64,000 nucleotides of DNA from Hyperoplus lanceolatus. Taxonomy: Eukaryota > Chordata > Actinopteri > Uranoscopiformes > Ammodytidae. Positions 61,000-64,000 of this stretch are shown in pieces (the stretch's first letter is position 1; the number at the start of each line of letters is the position of its first letter). Where the stretch lies: assembly GCA_026929865.2 (NCBI GenBank), contig CM049395.1:36346001-36410000 (forward strand), written 5' to 3'. The notes under the pieces were generated by a model. That model made no database searches. It was not told the origin of the DNA and saw nothing but the letters and a program-made list of their open reading frames with translations. The position numbers and the translations under genes were made by a program.

Positions 61000-62000
61000 A
61001 TGGATGAATTGGCTGTAGCTGGAATCAGACTTTGCAACCAGACAGTTTTTAGAACTGTGCGCCCAGTCTCTCAAGGCGTGATTGTCTCCGGTCTCTTAAC
61101 GTCTTGACCTCCTCTTACCATTTTACTGGCGCCTGCAGAAAAGCTACAAAGCGTTGGAAATGTTGTCTTCGGCCTCAAAGTAGGCTTTTATTAACGGTGC
61201 GCCGATCAAAAAGAATCCACGAGAATCACGTGTGTTAATACCCACACTATCTACAGTGTAATCTTCAAACTGTGTGTTATTAAGCCAGAGTCTAGTGGCA
61301 TGGAGAGGTGAAACGTATAGAGCCGCTAAATCTACTACAGAGCCGAAGCGGAGCCTCCGTGCCAGCCAAGAGAAATAAGCACGAGAATCAGCACTGAAAA
61401 TAATCAGAATTTAGTGGCGCATAATGGTTTGCTTTGAAGGGGGAAGGTATTCATCTTTTTTTCCTGCTCTCTCTTTCTTCCACTTATCAGTAGCCTGTGC
61501 TCTCTCTCTCTAGCCCCGGGGCCAGTCTTTTTGGAAGCTAAGACTCCTTGGCTCACACGGAACCGCCTGTGGCTGTCATTGCATGTGTTTAGTTTCACCG
61601 CTAGTTTCCTACGGCTTACTGTGGCCCTGCTATCCTCTCCGATGGCGTGTGACACACACTTATCCCCGGCGAAATCTGCCCCGTCCCCTCCTGCCAAGTC
61701 AAACAACTTCTCTCTGGATATTGCTGACGTCGGACCCAATATCTTTGGACTTTTTTTAAAGACATGTGCTTTTTTTTGCAAGCTTTTTGCATGTACAAAT
61801 CTGACCATAGTTCCAAATACTCAATCATTAAATTCTCAGCACCGCTCGCTGAAACATCCAGAGTTTATTTTATTCTCGCATGTACAGACAGCCGCAATAC
61901 ATTTTTAGCAGCCGCGGCAGGAGCCGTGTGTATTTTAACGCGCTGGCCATATGTGGCACCCTGACCTCTTTCATAAACAGAACAGTCTGCAGTGCGCCAT
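61000..62000. promoter_or_regulatory. Candidate conserved non-coding block (intron 1)
   Basis: This is a kilobase of complex sequence with no microsatellite or recognisable transposon, except a CT run near 61501-61512. It includes CACGAGAATCACGTGTGTTA, TTATTAACGGTGCGCCGATC and TCAATCATTAAATTCTC. Open frames exist on both strands (for example 61531-61908), which fits base composition more than coding. This is an inference only. Confidence 0.28.
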
Positions 62001-63588
62001 GGGTCTGTTTCACCCGTTTGGGAAGAGGAAGAGAAAAGGGGATGGTGGGAGAGGGAGAGAGGGGTTCTTTTTGGGGTAGTTTGAATGAAAGTCATGTTGG
62101 AGCAGTTCCCCCCCCTTTGAGGAAAAGATGGGCAGCACTTGAAACTCTTTCTCCTTCAACTGTGAGGTCCAGCTCATTCTTGTAATAGTTAAGCCAGAGA
62201 CTTCATCCGTCTGTTTACCAGAAGGTTGACAGAATTAACTTGAAAAGGACTCGGCTGTCCTTGAACTGTCAGGCAACATCCAGCCCTTCAGGCGAGTCCA
62301 AATAAAATTGGGACTATTTTCAAATCCAAAAACCCCGCATCCCTTCCTTTGTGCTTTGTAGTACCATCTTGGATGCAGAACAGTGGCTAGGTAGAACAAT
62401 TAGCTTTTTTCCACCGAATAAACAGCCCTTTCTCTCTCCCAAAAACAGATGATCAGTCTCTGTTGTTTCCTGAGGTCTTTGATTGATGTGGGTGGCCAAG
62501 AGTTGAATGCTAGTTATACTCTTTAAGCGGACCCTCGGGACCTTGGAGCCCTATCATTGTGGAAAAAGGCCCCCCCTGTGGCGCTCTTACCTGCAGGTAT
62601 CAGGTGTTGTGAGATTGTTTGGTGGGGTGGGGGTGGGGGGGTGGGGGGTTGAGGGAGCGGTTCGGGTGGGCTGTAATTACACATGCATGTGAAGGAAAGG
62701 CCTCTGAGGGTAATGGGCTTTGGAAGATGCTGCCATTCTCAGCGGGTGGTCCCTCCCTCCACTCTGACACCGATCTCCATTGCCTCTCTGTCTGCGGCTG
62801 CTCACGCGAGTCAACCAGGTCCCCTCTCCTCTCCTCTCCTCTCTTCTTCCCCCCCATGCATGGACAATCGGATGGGCTTCAGTAAGGGCTTCGGTGGGGG
62901 GGGGGCCTGGAAGTGGCGCCCACCCCAGTCGTCGCCACCACCACCACCAGCCAAGCGGACTCCCCAGAGCTGCTTCCAGGCATTTCATCACATTACATCA
63001 GATCAAAAGCAATAAGCTAATTACAAACGACTGTGGGCATGCGAGCAGTAAATACAGAATCAACATAATTGATTTAATCCTCTCAATGCTAAGTGAAAAA
63101 AGTTATCAAATGCCGGGGCCAAAATTACAGCCCTAGCTTGTTGTTTTTTGTCCAGGGGCAACAGCGACAATTGGATGAAATTAAAAAAAAAATAAGAAAA
63201 ATCTGGTGGATTTCATTCGAGCAAAGTAAACTCTACAGTGACGCCAGCTCATACAACTCGTTATGCAAACTCTTGGCTAAGTGAGAAAGAGAAAGACATG
63301 GCATGTTTGGGCCCTGGCGACACATTTCGACTTACTTGTTTGATTTGTTCTTCTGTTTTTCTTTTTCTGCCGCGAAGAGGGTTTTGTGTGCATCATTCAT
63401 GGCGGCTGCAGTGATGGGGTTGGATAGAGGGATGTTTTATGCATGTCTCCAATATGCATCTTAAAAGCAAAAGCATTAGGAAACGATGGTGAAAATGCAA
63501 AGGGTTTTCATCCACGTTTTTACTTATTCATGACGCGCTGAGAAAAAAGCAACACATTTTAGAGCAAATCCATGTTATCATTGGATAA

Positions 63589-63630
63589 CCCTCCCCCCAC
63601 CCCCCACCCCTCAACCCCCCCCCATCCCCC

Positions 63631-63658
<28 letters not shown>
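63589..63658. repeat. C-rich tract plus (CA)14
   Basis: Runs of C broken by A and T lead directly into a CA repeat near the right edge. Confidence 0.95.
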
Positions 63659-63661
<3 letters not shown>

Positions 63662-64000
63662 GTCATTTTCCACCTGAGGACATGCACATTAATGACAGTT
63701 TGAGGTGGTGCCGCTGGAACAGAGATACAGACAATATCAAAGCAGAGGGGAGGAGGGGAGGTTTTCTATATAGCAAATGTGCTATATGATAAGGTTATGG
63801 ATTCCTCCCTGGCTTATCTCCTTCCTTAATCATCATTCTGGGATGAACACATAAAACTGAATATTTGGTTGGGAATATTTTTCGCCTCTGTATTGCCTGC
63901 TATACATATTCTTCACTTTTCTAAATGTTCTTTTTTTAAATTCTAACACTGAATTTGTCAATACAGCACTTTTATTTGTATTGATTATTGTATCACTTTT

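Noticed and set aside
61404..61908. Overlapping open frames of 134 codons (minus) and 125 codons (plus)
   Set aside because: Both strands are open over the same interval, no family resemblance is seen, and no splice or codon-use evidence supports either.

Overview
The window is vertebrate nuclear DNA, most likely from a percomorph-type teleost. The signs are compact exons in long introns, very many long (CA)n/(GT)n microsatellites, a tRNA-derived SINE and several small palindromic DNA transposons of the kinds common in ray-finned fish. There is no bacterial-style gene organisation. I recognise one protein-coding gene: fto, the Fe(II)/2-oxoglutarate-dependent RNA N6-methyladenine demethylase. 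It lies on the minus strand, and its exons 2 to 8 can be read directly with consistent splice sites and phases (8996-26238, 1599 nt, 533 codons).

Layout along the transcript (right to left). 26239-64000 is intron 1, at least 37.7 kb; exon 1 and its promoter are not recognisable here and should lie to the right. Exons 2, 3 and 4 (26161-26238, 25341-25792, 23926-24524) encode the start of the catalytic domain and the HxD iron-binding motif. Exons 5 and 6 (19397-19522, 15774-15853) complete the double-stranded beta-helix with the distal His and the 2-oxoglutarate-binding Arg. Exons 7 and 8 (14971-15114, 8996-9115) begin the helical C-terminal domain. 1-8995 is the start of intron 8; the last coding exon or exons are not found and should lie to the left.

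The most notable points are these. (1) Fish FTO here carries an acidic Ser/Glu/Lys ten-residue repeat expansion in the catalytic domain, where mammalian FTO has a short disordered loop. (2) An intron interrupts that repeat at a place where, as I recall, mammals have one large exon, and this intron is mostly a MITE plus an AT minisatellite. (3) In-frame exons 5 and 8 are each bracketed in the transcript by a (UG)n tract at the 3' splice site and a (CA)n tract just after the 5' splice site, an arrangement that could pair and loop the exon out. (4) The window contains several DNA transposons with intact target-site duplications, including a hAT-type element nested in an older MITE.

Most of the remaining sequence is intronic and non-coding. 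In vertebrates, fto introns lie inside the regulatory landscape of the neighbouring irx3/irx5/irx6 genes and hold enhancers for them. Several long, complex, repeat-free stretches here are plausible conserved elements of that kind, but this cannot be shown from one sequence. I found no second protein-coding gene, no structural RNA gene and no CRISPR array.
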